Assembly: GCA_963843645.1 (NCBI GenBank) | Contig: CAWJLE010000002.1 | Span: 1 to 64,000, forward strand | DNA: 64,000 bases | Origin: CAWJLE01 sp963843645 | GTDB lineage: Bacteria; Chloroflexota; Anaerolineae; DAOTYC01 | Direction: 5' to 3' | Part shown: piece after piece, positions 42,440 through 53,500 of the stretch | How positions within the stretch are numbered: the stretch's first letter is position 1 | Layout: every line of letters begins with the position of its first letter | Notes under the pieces: generated by a model | What the model saw: only the letters and a program-made list of their open reading frames with translations | Databases searched by the model: none | What the model was told of the DNA's origin: nothing | Made by a program: the position numbers and the translations under genes

Positions 42440-43552
42440 GTGAATACTCAATTGGATCATCCCAAACTCAATCCGAAAGGCAGCGATCCGGCGAAGCGCC
42501 GGGCGCGTTCGCTCGCGCTCGCCGTCCTGATGCTCCTTGCGATGCTTTTGGCGCCGGCGCTTTCGGCGCTCGCCAGCACGAACGACGTCGTGCAGCGGTC
42601 GTCGACGACCCCGTCCAGCTTTGGCCTGAGCCTGCCGAAGCTGTACCTGCAAACCATGAACAACTGCGGACCGGCGACGCTGTCGATGGTCTTCGCCTAC
42701 TACGGCGTCGACCGCTCACAGCAGACGATCGGTGACTTCCTCCGCCCGTATCAGAACCCCACCGGCAACAACGACGACAAGTCGGTCTCAATGGATGAGA
42801 TGCTGGCCTATGCCGAGAGCGCCGGGTTTGCGGCCTTCCACCGGGTGGATGGGAACCTGGACACGCTGCGGGCCTTCGTCAGCCACAACGTCCCGGTCGT
42901 CGTCCAGAGCCTGATGACGCCCACCAGCGACATCGGCCACTTCCGGATCGTCACCGCCTACGACGACGCACAACAGCGTCTCGTTCAGACCGATCCCTAT
43001 CTCGGGCCCAACCTGACCGACTCCTACTCCGAGTTTCAGACCATGTGGCAGCCCTTCGGCTACGAGTACCTGGTGATCGTGCCCAAGGACAAAGCCGCGG
43101 TCGTGGAGAGCATCCTCGGAAACAACTCGACGGAAGCCGCCGCCTGGCAGGGACTGCTGGCCCGGTCCCAGCAGGAACAGGCCGACAACGCCGCGCACAG
43201 CCCCTATCCGCTCTTCAACGAAGCCAAAGCCTACTACCATCTGGGGCAGTACGCGCAGGCGAAGGCGGCCTACGAGAGCATCGCGAGCCAGCTGCCGCCG
43301 AGGACCCTGTGGTATCAGCTGGAGCCCATTCAGATCTATCAGAAACTGGGTGACGACGCCAAAGTCCTCGCGATGTCGAATCAAATCCTGACGCACGGCA
43401 ACCGCGCGTATCCGGAGCTGTACTACATCGAGGCGCAGGTCTACATCCACGAGGGCAACGTCACCGCCGCCAGGGACACGCTGAAGCTGGCCGTCTTCTA
43501 CAACAAGAACTACCAGGTCGCCCGAGACCTCCTGCAGAGCCTCGGCTCCTGA
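42440..43552 (+). CDS. Exported C39-like cysteine peptidase with tetratricopeptide-like C-terminus
   Basis: The 370-residue protein starts at GTG 42440 after CTGGAGGTACAACC. It has a signal peptide or TM near 25-47, then a C39_2-type papain-like domain with catalytic Cys76 in NNCGPAT, His167 in GHFRIVTAYD, and an aspartate in QTDPYLG. The C-terminal half (about 255-370) has three helix pairs of tetratricopeptide type (FNEAKAYYHLGQYAQAKAAYESI, YYIEAQVYIHEGNVTAARDTL). It probably processes or degrades peptides outside the membrane; the substrate is unknown. Confidence 0.85.
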   Translation: MNTQLDHPKLNPKGSDPAKRRARSLALAVLMLLAMLLAPALSALASTNDVVQRSSTTPSSFGLSLPKLYLQTMNNCGPATLSMVFAYYGVDRSQQTIGDFLRPYQNPTGNNDDKSVSMDEMLAYAESAGFAAFHRVDGNLDTLRAFVSHNVPVVVQSLMTPTSDIGHFRIVTAYDDAQQRLVQTDPYLGPNLTDSYSEFQTMWQPFGYEYLVIVPKDKAAVVESILGNNSTEAAAWQGLLARSQQEQADNAAHSPYPLFNEAKAYYHLGQYAQAKAAYESIASQLPPRTLWYQLEPIQIYQKLGDDAKVLAMSNQILTHGNRAYPELYYIEAQVYIHEGNVTAARDTLKLAVFYNKNYQVARDLLQSLGS

Positions 43553-43557
43553 GCTCA

Positions 43558-43930
43558 AACAGAGACTTCCGACGTCGTGCCGCCGTCGTTGCGGCAAGTT
43601 TCCAAAACTTCGGAAGTCTGATCCAGGGCGCGACCTGAATTGACAGGGACAGGCAGGATGGCCAGGATGAAGACAACCGGATCGGTTGGAGCAATCGCGT
43701 TCAATTGATGCGTTCGTCCGGGCGATTGAAATCGCGGCTATGGGCGGCAAAGCCTGCCTGCCTACGCAGGCTAAAAGCGAACGGCAAACGGTTTGAAAGG
43801 TGATCCTCGGCAAAACAATAACCACGACACGAACGGTTGCCGTGGCCTTTAGCCTGCGTAGGCAGGCTTTGCCGCCCATAGCCGCGATTTCAATCGCCCG
43901 GACCAACGCATCAATTGAACGCGATTGCTC
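43558..43930. repeat. Composite repeat block (three families)
   Basis: An AACTTCGGAAGTC unit (about 43605), then a GGACAGGCAGGATGGCCAGG unit (about 43645) answered by TTTGTCCTGTCCATCCTGCT (about 43950). Between them lies a GCGATTGAAATCGCGGCTAT / ATAGCCGCGATTTCAATCGC inverted repeat with an AAGCCTGCCTGCCTACGCAG inner part. No gene in 43553-44011. Confidence 0.85.
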
Positions 43931-44011
43931 CGACCGTCCAGATTGCCTTTGTCCTGTCCATCCTGCTTATTCAAGACCGACTGACGCGTCAGTCTCCGCC
44001 TGTTCCCGTTC

Positions 44012-45453
44012 TCAGCCGCCGAGCGATTTCTGCATCAGCACCTCGATCGGATTGAGGTCGTCGGTCAGCAGGTACCCACCGCCGGGGACCGGTGAAAGGT
44101 CCGCGGCGGCCATGGGCGACTCCGACGCCACGAAGATGATGTTCTGCGCGTATCCTCCGCCGGCCGCGGTCATGCGCGCATCCGCGAACGCCGCGCCGAC
44201 CGTCCGCGCCACCGCGTGGAACGAGTCGGACGCCTTCCCGGAGGGCCGCCCGATGAAGTTGTACAGCATGCGGCCGTCCGGCTTCAGCGCATTGCGAATC
44301 GACTCGAAGAACTCCAGGGTCGTCAGCTGTGGCGGCACCGCCTCGGAACCGCTGAAGGCGTCCACGAACACGCAGTCGTACTGGGAGGGCGCGCTCCGGT
44401 CGACGAAATTGCGTCCATCCTGCACGATCACCTTGCCCTGCAGTGGGCCGAAGTACTCGTCCGACAGGGCCACCACGATGGGGTCGATCTCCACTTCCGT
44501 CACGTCCGCGCCCCGGTGCTCCATGGCGCGTGCGATGGCGTGGCCCGCCCCGCCGATGACCACACGCGCCGGCCGGCGACGTCCCCTGCCAGCTCGACCA
44601 TCTTCTTCGCGTAACGGAAGCTGGGCTCGCCCGTCTGCAGGTCGATTTCAGATTCGTACTGCGTGCCCAGGTGGAAGCGCATGAAGGACCGATCGTCGGT
44701 GTAGATGCGGATCGTCTCGTAGTACCCCTCGGTCTGGGCCACCAGGCGGAGGTTCGTGTTCCATCGATACGAGGGCTGTGGCGCGAAGAGGGCAATCAGC
44801 AGCACGGCCCCGGCGAGGAAGACGGCCCGGCGTGACAGGAAGTAGGCCGCGAACAGGACCAGCCCAAGCGCGAAGAAGCGCAGCGAGGCGGACAGCCCCA
44901 CCCAGGGGATGAAGCAGAAGGCCGCGCTCAGCGCCCCGAGGACGCTGCCGATCGTGCTGACCGCGTAGATCGCCCCCACGAGCCCCGACATCTGCTCGGA
45001 CGTCCGTGTCAGCGACAGCAGCGTGATCGCGAGAATGGAGATGGTCCCGGACAGCGTGGACGGCACGAAGAACGCGGCCAGCGCGACCGCGATGATCTGC
45101 CGCACGTCCGCGCCCGAAACCGCATTCCGCAGGGTCCAGATGATCCAGCTGATCGCGATCAGCCACAATGCGTTCAGGATGAGCACGGCGGGCAGCACGT
45201 GCCGGGCGTGGGCCCGCGACACGCGCCCCGCCGCGAAGTAGCCGACGGCGAGGCCGACCAGGGTCACGGAGATGATCACCGCCCAGATGAGCGTCGTGGA
45301 GCCGAACAGGGACGCCAGCAGCCGTGGTCCGATGACCTCCGTGGCCAGGCTGACGAATCCGCCGAAGAACACCACGGCGAACACCATCACCGTATCCGCG
45401 GGCCGCACGCGGGTGGGTGTCAGCTCGTCCATAGTGGATTGCGGATGGTCCAT
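44012..45453 (-). pseudogene. Fused MFS/spermidine synthase-like protein (one frameshift)
   Basis: The N-terminal half (about residues 18-215) is a hydrophobic region with seven or so TM segments (VMVFAVVFFGGFVSLATEVI, LIWAVIISVTLVGLAVGYFAAG). After one missing base near 44572 the frame moves and the C-terminal methyltransferase-like part follows: VVIGGAGHAIARAMEHRGADV, EIDPIVVAL, YDCVFVDAFSGSEAVPPQLTT. This is the layout of widespread fused MFS/spermidine synthase-like proteins, though polyamine synthesis is not proven for them. The start follows CCCGGAGGCTTCCTG. Confidence 0.82.
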
Positions 45454-45570
45454 CAGGAAGCCTCCGGGGGAGTGGGTGAGGGGCGATAGAGGCTCATTCT
45501 ATATCCGAAATCGGCGCCGGGCAAATTGAGGGGGCGTCGCATCAAGCCGTGGGGTGGCGCCCCTCACGGC

Positions 45571-45800
45571 TTAATGCAATCGCCCCGTCGGTTGACCGAG
45601 CCTGCTGCACTCGCATCCCCGCGGGGCGATCTCCACAACGACCACGATCAGTCGGTCATCCTCGACCCCGCACGAAATGCGCCAATCTCCCACACGGATT
45701 CGGAACAGGTCGTCGCCGGTTAATTGTCTGGAGCCATGCGGCCGGGGATCAGTCACTTGCGCCGCGCTTGGCTCCCAACTCCTTCTTGTCTTCCGGTCAC
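45571..45800 (-). pseudogene. Remnant of a RelE/ParE-type toxin
   Basis: The frame includes DPRPHGSRQLTGDDLFRIRVGDWRISCGVEDDRLIVVVVEIAPR, which follows the RelE consensus (DPRP-x-G-x-x-x-L-x-G, then RIRVGDYR). The N-terminal strand and helix are missing or out of frame. Upstream sequence reads SDLFASHLRDAASAAESCEE, possibly an antitoxin tail, before a stop. It is likely a decayed toxin-antitoxin locus, though indel errors cannot be excluded. Confidence 0.5.
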
Positions 45801-45907
45801 GGGCTGGCGCCCGTCGGGTCGTTCTTATACTCTTCGCAGGACTCTGCCGCGCTGGCCGCATCCCGCAAGTGACTGGCGAACAGGTCGCTGACTATGCGCT
45901 ACCAGAG

Positions 45908-46903
45908 TCAAAATGACGCCGCGAAATAGTCCAGGACTTCACTGGTGGACAATTGGATAGTGGAGGGGCCTGTCCGGACGAAGAACTGCTCCTCTTTACT
46001 CGTCTTGACGAAAGCTGGTTTGGGGCTTCTGCGGCAGTCGACCCGCAGGATCATCTTGTCGCGTATCGGCAATAGCTGGTAAGAAAGCAGATCGGCAAAC
46101 TCACGCCCAATTCTGCTGTTCACAAGGTTGCCAAAATGCAGCAGACACTTGTCCGGGTTAGAAAAATGGTCCGCCTCGATGCCGACTATGGCGCGGTCGT
46201 CCGCTACGCCGACCAGAAGCGTTCCTCCATTGGTGTTGAGGAAAGCAGCGACTGATTTCAGAACGGCATGCTCGATGGCAGGATCCTCGCGATCCGAGCG
46301 GAGATTCCACCGCATTGTGGATTTGAACTCCATCTCCGTGCTTTCGCCGTCGCGAATGAGCCGTTCGACCTCCGGCCCGAACTGCTTCAGATACCTGATC
46401 ATCAGATCAACATTGCCGGCGGCTTCCACGAGAAGCTGGCGTTCCTGTCCTCGTACGCTGTCGAACGAGTCGTCGGCGGTCCCGAAGATCTTGGAGTTCA
46501 AACACTGGCTCGTGAGGTAGATGACTGCGAATTCCTGGCTGGTGATTCGTTCCGTGGCAAGTAGGGCAGCCAGAACAGCGGAATCATACACGGTCAGCGC
46601 CGTAACGAAAACGGTTCTCTGGCAAACATCGAAGTTCATTGTCAAGTCATGGAAGTGGCTAACCAGTCGGTTGAAGTTCTCGTCAGCGCCAGGCCCCAGG
46701 CTTTGCAGCCAGGAGTGATCCTCTAGTGCAAATTGAGGCAGGTGGGGGTACCTGATATCGAATTGCTCGAGGTAATCCTCAATGATACGCAAATACCTCA
46801 TCTGGTCGATTGCTTCCGGGCCCGCGCAGGTTGCAAGCGCGGGATCGTTCAACAGAGCTCTGTCGAGGTCCTCCGGAGTAATGACCTCAGACTCCTCCTG
46901 CAT
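45908..46903 (-). CDS. AlbA_2 (Schlafen-AAA-like) putative nucleic-acid-binding protein
   Basis: The 331-residue protein has a helical N-terminal half (about 1-190) without recognised motif. An AlbA_2 domain follows (about 195-290) with ESTEMEFKSTMRWNLRSDREDPAIEHAVLKSVAAFLNTNGGTLLVGVADDR cut into its typical order (E-F-K, then AFLNT-GG-LLVGV). The ATG at 46903 is inside the last codons of the upstream 109-residue gene, overlapping by 17 bases. It is the last gene of the defence-type operon. AlbA_2 proteins include Schlafen-type RNases and regulators; the activity here is unproven. Confidence 0.72.
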   Translation of the reverse strand: MQEESEVITPEDLDRALLNDPALATCAGPEAIDQMRYLRIIEDYLEQFDIRYPHLPQFALEDHSWLQSLGPGADENFNRLVSHFHDLTMNFDVCQRTVFVTALTVYDSAVLAALLATERITSQEFAVIYLTSQCLNSKIFGTADDSFDSVRGQERQLLVEAAGNVDLMIRYLKQFGPEVERLIRDGESTEMEFKSTMRWNLRSDREDPAIEHAVLKSVAAFLNTNGGTLLVGVADDRAIVGIEADHFSNPDKCLLHFGNLVNSRIGREFADLLSYQLLPIRDKMILRVDCRRSPKPAFVKTSKEEQFFVRTGPSTIQLSTSEVLDYFAASF

Positions 46904-47216
46904 GAAGTTCGATCTGCGTGCAGCATAGGTTGTATAGAGAGATTTTCTCAACCTCCAACTTGTCGACGTACTCCAACTCCGCCGCGAGTTCTCGCATCGC
47001 CCTTTGGTTTTCGTGTACGATGGGCCGTCCCTTTGGCGTGGAGAGAACCACTCCATCTATGGTCACACAGAAGAACTGGCTTTCTGGACAATGACCCAGT
47101 TCGGGAACCAGATCGGGAGACGCCGCTTGGACAAGGATCAGGGCTTTGGAGATGTCTCCTGTCCGCCGCTTTCGAGGTTTGCGAGTCTTGGGACTCAAGT
47201 CTGTCCTCCATGACAT
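46887..47216 (-). CDS. Small ATP12-like protein coupled to the AlbA_2 gene
   Basis: The 109-residue protein has a basic N-terminus. FFCVTIDGVVLSTPKGRPIV, then AMRELAAELE and KISLYNLCCTQIE recall the ATP12 chaperone motif order (V-x-L-D-G-x-x-x-x-TP-x-G-x-P, A-x-x-x-A-x-E-W, then P-L-T-x-L-x-N-x-x-x-D). The similarity is partial and by eye. The stop overlaps the AlbA_2 start, so they are translationally linked. No ribosome site of its own is obvious. Confidence 0.45.
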   Translation of the reverse strand: MSWRTDLSPKTRKPRKRRTGDISKALILVQAASPDLVPELGHCPESQFFCVTIDGVVLSTPKGRPIVHENQRAMRELAAELEYVDKLEVEKISLYNLCCTQIELHAGGV

Positions 47217-47473
47217 GTCGATATAGATGAAAAGGGCTTATGCGCCAGAGCACCTCTTTGACGAGAATACGAGACGCTCTGCCCGTCAATTGCCAAAATA
47301 CGCTGGGCTTACATCCGTAGGCTATGGAAGTCGTTCTGTGGGGCGCGCTCTGGTTGCAACTTGGAACGGGATCACTTCTATGTGGAGCGATCTTCCAGAA
47401 CCCACCGTTCGCCGGGCGTCCGATCATCCGGAGCAGAATCACGGCGAACAGGGCTATGTAGCGCGCTATCTGC

Positions 47474-50306
47474 CTACTCAACCTCCATCTGGTCGCTCAG
47501 GCCGAGCTCCTGCAGCGCAATCTTCGTCTCCTCGATCTTCTGCTCGGAGATGCCGCTGTCATCGTTGACCTCGAGGGCAATGGTCACATTCAAGCCCTTG
47601 CCGAGAACGAAGCGGGTGAGCACCTTTGTATAGAAGACCATCCACTTCTGCGGCGCGATCACGCCGCTCCAGCGCAGGCGCCTGGCTGTTGGTAGTGGGG
47701 GAGGCGGGGGCGGCGCATCTTCAGGCGGCTGAGTGCCGCCGGCCGAGCCTCCTCCGACGTTGCTCCCGCCGCTCACGGGCTCCCCGCCGCCGTCGGCAGG
47801 CGCCTTCGCTGTCGCCGTATGGGTCTGTGTCTTCTCTCGCTCTTCCTGAGCTTTCTTGTAGCTCTCCGCTTCCTGGCGCGTGATGACGAACACGTCGTCC
47901 GAGATCTCGACTTCCATCGCGCTCATCGGTCGACCGAAGATGAACGGGTCGTAGCTTCCGTCCGCCGCACGGGCGACGTATGCCAGGAAACCGTCGGACA
48001 CGCCGCGGGCGATGGTATCGCGGATTGTGTCGCCGTCCAGGATGCGTGGGAACTGCGGCGAAGCAAAGAAGACGTCGCGCACGGCCCGCGTGCTCCATTC
48101 CTTGAAGGCCGGCGGCCAGTTGCGCACCAGGAAAGGCGCGCTGGGGTTCGGCACCACCTCGCCATCGGCACGCAGACGCTGGACGATGAGCGCGACGGGA
48201 GATGGGGCTGCGCCGGAATGAACCAGGCCAAGGTCGATGTGCCTGATGCCGTTGTCCTTGCCGAGCAGCCAGATGTTTTTGTATGCGCGCCACACGCTCT
48301 CCACCAGGTCACGTCGCGCGACGCCCAGGTTTTGCTCCAGTTGGCGCATCTGAGCCTGATCTAAATGCAGGTCCTCCCGCTCGTCCTGCAGCGCTTCCCA
48401 GGCCAGCGCCCGCCGGGCTTCCTCGTTCATTCCAGTGTCGTCTTCGGGAACCGCCCAGATCAGGCCGCTCTTGAACGTCCGTCCGGCCGATCCGTGTTCG
48501 CGCGTCATCGTGTCGATCAGCCCACGTGTGCCAGAGTCCTGGCCGGATCGCTCGGGGGCCATGACGACCAGGAGGAGCGACGGACGGTCAGGGACGTGGC
48601 TGCTGGCTTCGGGGAAGAAGACTACCTCCGGCTCACCCAGCTTCCGCGCGAACACCTTCTGGATCGTGGCACGCACACGCTCGGTGATTTTCTCGGACTT
48701 GACGCTCGCGCGCTGATCGGCGACCAGTTTGTTCAGGTTTGGCTTCATGCTGAAGCGATAGCGATTGCCTTCGGCGTTCATGTAGTAGCACGTCGTGCGC
48801 AGCGTCTCGAGCACGGTCTCGACGTTGCCGATGTCCAGGTCCGGCTCCGCGACGTCCAGCCGAACTTCTGGCAGCGTCGCGTCCGTGTTGGCCACTCGCC
48901 CACCGTTGGATTCGAAGAAGATCGCACGTCGCGACCTTGCGATGCAAACGCGCTTTCTTGATCGTGGACACCGCCTCCTGGTCGAGGCGGAGGGCTTGCG
49001 CCTCTTTCTTGCCGCAGACGTCTGTCGTTACGGCGGCTTCCAGCCGCGGCTCTCCCATTTGCTCGAATACCGCTGAGCGGAACAGCGGCTCCTCCAGTGG
49101 CGCCGTGCCCAGGCCGATCAGCGGATCGGTGTGGGCGCCCCTGTAACCATCCTGGTAGGCGCGCGACACCCACAACGCCAGCAGGCGCAGGACGCCGCGG
49201 GTGCGCTGGAAGCGCGGCAGAGCCTGCCACTTGCGCTCGAAGACGGACAGGGCCGTGGGATGGAAAGGATACGTGGCCTCGAAGGCCTCGGCGGCCTGGT
49301 CGATCGGAAACCAGCTCGGCAACTGGTGCCGGTGGTCCACTACCCAGTTCGCGTACGCGCGGCAGGTCTCCTTGGCGTCGCGGTCAGGAGACCGGCCCAT
49401 TGTGCCCGACCGCGGCCGGGTCCCATTCGAAAAGCCGCCGCCGGATGATCTCCGACGTCTCAGACTCGGCAGACATGATGATCGCTTTGCCCACCCGATC
49501 CAGCATCTTCTTGAAGCGCTGCTCGTCGGCTTCGTCGGCGCCGTGTATTCCAGCTCGGAGGCCGGGATGGAAGCCGACCAGCACGACGTTGTCCATACCG
49601 CGGGCGGTCTCCGAGAGCGATTCTGGAGGAAATTGTAGAAGCAATTGCCGTAGCCCGCGGCGGCGATACGTGCTGACGTAGTTGATGATCTCGTCCATGA
49701 GGATCAGGCAGGGGCGGTCTCTGGGCAGAAACGGCCGGATGACGTCACCCTTCGGCTCGATGAACTGCCGCTCGTGCTCCGCGACGACCGCAAAAGCCTG
49801 CGCCCCGCCGAGTTGAAACGCGATCTCGCCCCAGGGCGTCTTGCGCAGCGGCGTGCCGTCGTTCCCGCCGCGCCCCGTGAGCGAGTCGAACTCCATGCCC
49901 ACGAAGACCGCCACGGCGGCGCGCGGGACCTCGGCCGCACCGGAACCGGCGAGGATCTGCCCCACGCCGGTCCACCGCGCCGCTTCCGCGCCGCCCGTGG
50001 CCAGATGGTACAGGAGGGCCAGGGCATGCGTCTTGCCGCCACCGAACTGCGTGGTCATGTTGAAGACGGCCGACGTCTCGGTCCGCTGCCCGACGAGCCG
50101 GCGGACGACGCTCGGTCGACAGCTCCGAGTAAGCTGCGTGTCAGGTACGTGCGCTCGAAGAACCGCTCGGGCTCCTGGTAGTCGAGCGTGGCGCGCCTGT
50201 CGCGCACCTGGTCGAGGTGCACCGCGAACTCCGCGGCGTCCAGCGGACGCCCCTCCCGCAAATCCTCACGCGGCGTAACCACCTTGTACCAGGGCTTCAG
50301 CGCCAT
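47474..50306 (-). pseudogene. DUF499 (COG1483) AAA-like ATPase, frameshifted
   Basis: Large ATPase of the DUF499/DUF1156 defence-associated set. It starts at ATG 50306 after GGAGGTGGTGAAAG with KPWYKVVTPREDLREGRPLD, typical of the family. After a missing base near 50085 comes FNMTTQFGGGKTHALALLYH (Walker A) and CLILMDEIINYVS (Walker B). One extra base near 49395 and one near 48915 separate TYPFHPTALSVFERKW... and FFESNGGRVANTDATLPEVRL. The rest to 47474 is uninterrupted and includes a Pro/Gly-rich linker. Corrected length is about 940 residues. Confidence 0.82.
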
Positions 50307-50371
50307 CTTTCACCACCTCCACAGTCTGATTAGCAGAGACACGATGAGCATCTAGCAGGGACACCCAGAAC

Positions 50372-50530
50372 ATCTAACAGGATGCACAGGATGGACAGGA
50401 TAGAAGAGACAAAACAGCGACTACAAAATGCAGGAGCTGGCGCTCCTTGCGTTGGCACGTCGATATCTCTGTTGGTTCCTTTTTTGTTTTGTATTCTATC
50501 CTGCCCATCCTGTCTACCCTGTTCAAATGT
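50372..50530. repeat. GGATGCACAGGATGGACAGG hairpin
   Basis: AACAGGATGCACAGGATGGA and CAGGATAG pair with TATCCTGCCCATCCTGTCTA and CCCTGTT on the right; the loop is about 95 nt. It lies in the 238-bp gap between the methylase and DUF499 genes of the operon. Confidence 0.85.
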
Positions 50531-50544
50531 CGTTTGAACTGCTC

Positions 50545-53500
50545 TCAGAACCCCAGGCTCTTCTTGCGCGCCAGAACGCCATCCACCCAACGCTTCTCTT
50601 CGCTCTGCGGCGGGTAAAGTGCGGACAGTGCCTGCGCCAGTCGCCAGAATCCCTCTTCCTCCCCTGCGTGGGTCTCTATCAAGAATGGGCCCAATAGAGA
50701 CGCCTGCGAACGCCCAAACAGCAACATGGCCTGGTGCAATCGGTCCAGGGTGGTGATGCCAGTGCTCTGCAGGCGGGCCATGAGCGGGCGATCATCCCCC
50801 GTCGGCTTGAAGAGCGGGAGAAATGGCTGATCGGGGTCGGTCTGAACGTCGGCACGCTCCGCAAATAGGTGCATCTGGCGGCTGATCACTGGTTGAAGCT
50901 TTGCGTAATGGGTCTTCTCTTCGGCGTGCGCCGATTTCGAATAAGTCGGCCCTGCATTGTCGAAGAGCGACAACTGCTGACCCAACAAGTGATTCTGGCG
51001 CTTGGCGACGCTGTTCAGTGTCGCCGTGTGGCCCTTGATTGTGATGATCCCTCCGGGTTGGCTCAGCTTACCTAGGTCGGCCCCCAGGCCTTGCGCCAGT
51101 TTGCGTGCGGCGTCGTACTCCATGCTGTAGCCCGCACCGTTCCGGTGATTCGCCGGCTTTTCGCCGGCCGCAGTCTCCTCGTCCTCTTCGTCGTCCTCCG
51201 CGGATGGATTGATGCTCGATTCGTGCCCATTCGCATTGGCTCGCAGGACCCAAAACCAGATGGCAGTGAGGCGAGCGTCCTCTTCGAAACCGCTCGTGTC
51301 GGCGCCTTCAAAGATCGTATTCAAAGCTTCTCTCGCCACTGCGGCCCACACCCGTTCCATGAACTCCTTGAGAGGCACCGGTTCGCCGCTTGGCTTCTCC
51401 ACGCGCGAGTAGCGCGAGAAGATTTCGAGCGCTGGTCCCAGGCAGGCAAAGATCGCGTCCGCGCCGACCACACCCTCGTCCGCCAGCCGCGGCAGCCAGT
51501 CGTGAATACGCCCGGGAAGTTCCGCCAGGACGTCCCGCCAGTCGCCGATCGAGTCTCTCATCGTCGAGTCGTCTTGGTGTTCACGTGGCCTGCAGACCAA
51601 ATGTACGGACGACATGAGACGGGATTGACCCATACTGGCCAATCTCGATGTCATTTCAGTGTCGATGGGCCATGAGCCGGTAATTGTCCAACCAGCCTGG
51701 ATTACGGCCTGAATAATCGCCTCCCAACTGGTAGTACTGAGACTTGCGAATACGATTGACCCAATTCCGCTAGGAGCCAATATCCGTCGGGCCTCTGAAA
51801 AAGCCTGCGTCAGCTCACGTTCATAATACTCAACATCATGATTCGAAAGGCTGAGGCTGTGCGGACGATCGACGACGATTTCTTCACTCTTGGGCGCAAG
51901 TGGTGCGGAAAACAAATCCGGATATACAGCACCTAAGGTCCGATGCAGCCAAACATAGAAGAAATCAGACAAGTGCGCGTATGGCACCGAATCATAGTAG
52001 GGAGGGTCGGTGATGAAGACTTGTGCGGCGTCGTCAGGTAGTGGATGTACAGTGGCAGAAGAACAAAGGGTGTGTGCTTCACCGACAGAGAAAGCCGGGA
52101 TCGCAGTCGATTCACGTCCGATCACTTGCACGACCCAAGACAAGGCCGTGTCCCAATCACCACCCGATCCGGAAATAGGGTTTACCTCGTCGAAGTCCCA
52201 TACCATTGGAAGCGCTTGCCTACCGAAAGTGCCCTGCGGATTTTCGCGCGAACAGTCCCATCGGGATAACGACGACAGCTTATCAGCTTGTCGATCGAGC
52301 ACGAGCGCCAATACGGCTTGAACCGCATCAGCTAGTCCTTTGGCGTCGCTCTTTTCGATTTGACGCCCTGCGCTGTGGACGAGCTGCGCTAGTACTCCCA
52401 GCGCAAGCGACTGGCGCGGAGTGAAGAGGTCAGCCCATTTGTTCAAACCGTAAATCGGTGCACTAATTCGACGCAGTTCGGTTAGGGGAATGTCCTCATC
52501 AGGCAACAAACTCAGCGGCCCAGAATAGGAATGCACCTGGCGCTCAATCTCCGCCGCCGCCGATTGCACAGAATCGAAATCGCCCTTACTTGGTGGGCAA
52601 TAGAGACGGCCCAGACCAACTGGATGGGCCTTCACCACGCACATTAGTCTGGCATCTTGAGCTCCCCCACTTCGCAACTTCAACTGACGTCGAACTGATT
52701 CGACGCAAGTCGCATATCCACAAATGGGGCAAATGGCGGCGCCACGGCGTACCGTGCCCTCGCCGACATCCTTTATCCTGGCATCGTGGACAATCTCGAA
52801 ACCCACTCTCTTCTTGGCAACGTCGGGCACCAGCCGCAGAGCGACCGACTGGCGGCTTTTCTTCGCTAGCCACAGTGAGCGTATTAGTGGCACTTCTGCG
52901 CCACACCCAGGCCCTTCGCAAGTGATTGTGCGCGCCCACAGATAGGCGATAGGGGTGGCCCCATCAGGTTCCTTTGGGTAGAACTCGGCCAGCTCCTTCT
53001 CCGCCTCCTGCTTTACCCATTCGCCCCATTTGCGCACCTCGTCGGCCAGGCGCTGCCCGTGCTTGGGTATGTACTCCAGCACTACCTTGTTCAACAGCAC
53101 CGCTACCGGATTCAGGTCGCTGGCGAAGGCGTCCGCGCCGACGCGCAGCGCCTCCAGCGGGATCGATCCACCGCCCGCGAAGGGGTCCACAACCAGCGGT
53201 CGCGTGCCGGGCGCGCCGCCCAGCGCCTCGTGCGCAGCTTGAGTAAGGGCGCGGGCTGTGTCGAGATACTCTTTGACCGTCGAGTTGTCCCAGTTGGCGA
53301 AGTCAGCGATGAAGTCCAACAGGGCGTAGCGCAAGTTGTTGAGGTGAGCCGGGTTGGCTGGATCGAGGGTGACGTCAGGCCGTGCAAGCGTGTTCCACCG
53401 GCCGAGGGACTCCGATGAGCAGCTTTCCACGAGGCGCGCACTGGTCATCACCTTGCGCGCGAAAGATTGGATGAGATCGGCGGCGGTGTGCCGGAACGGT

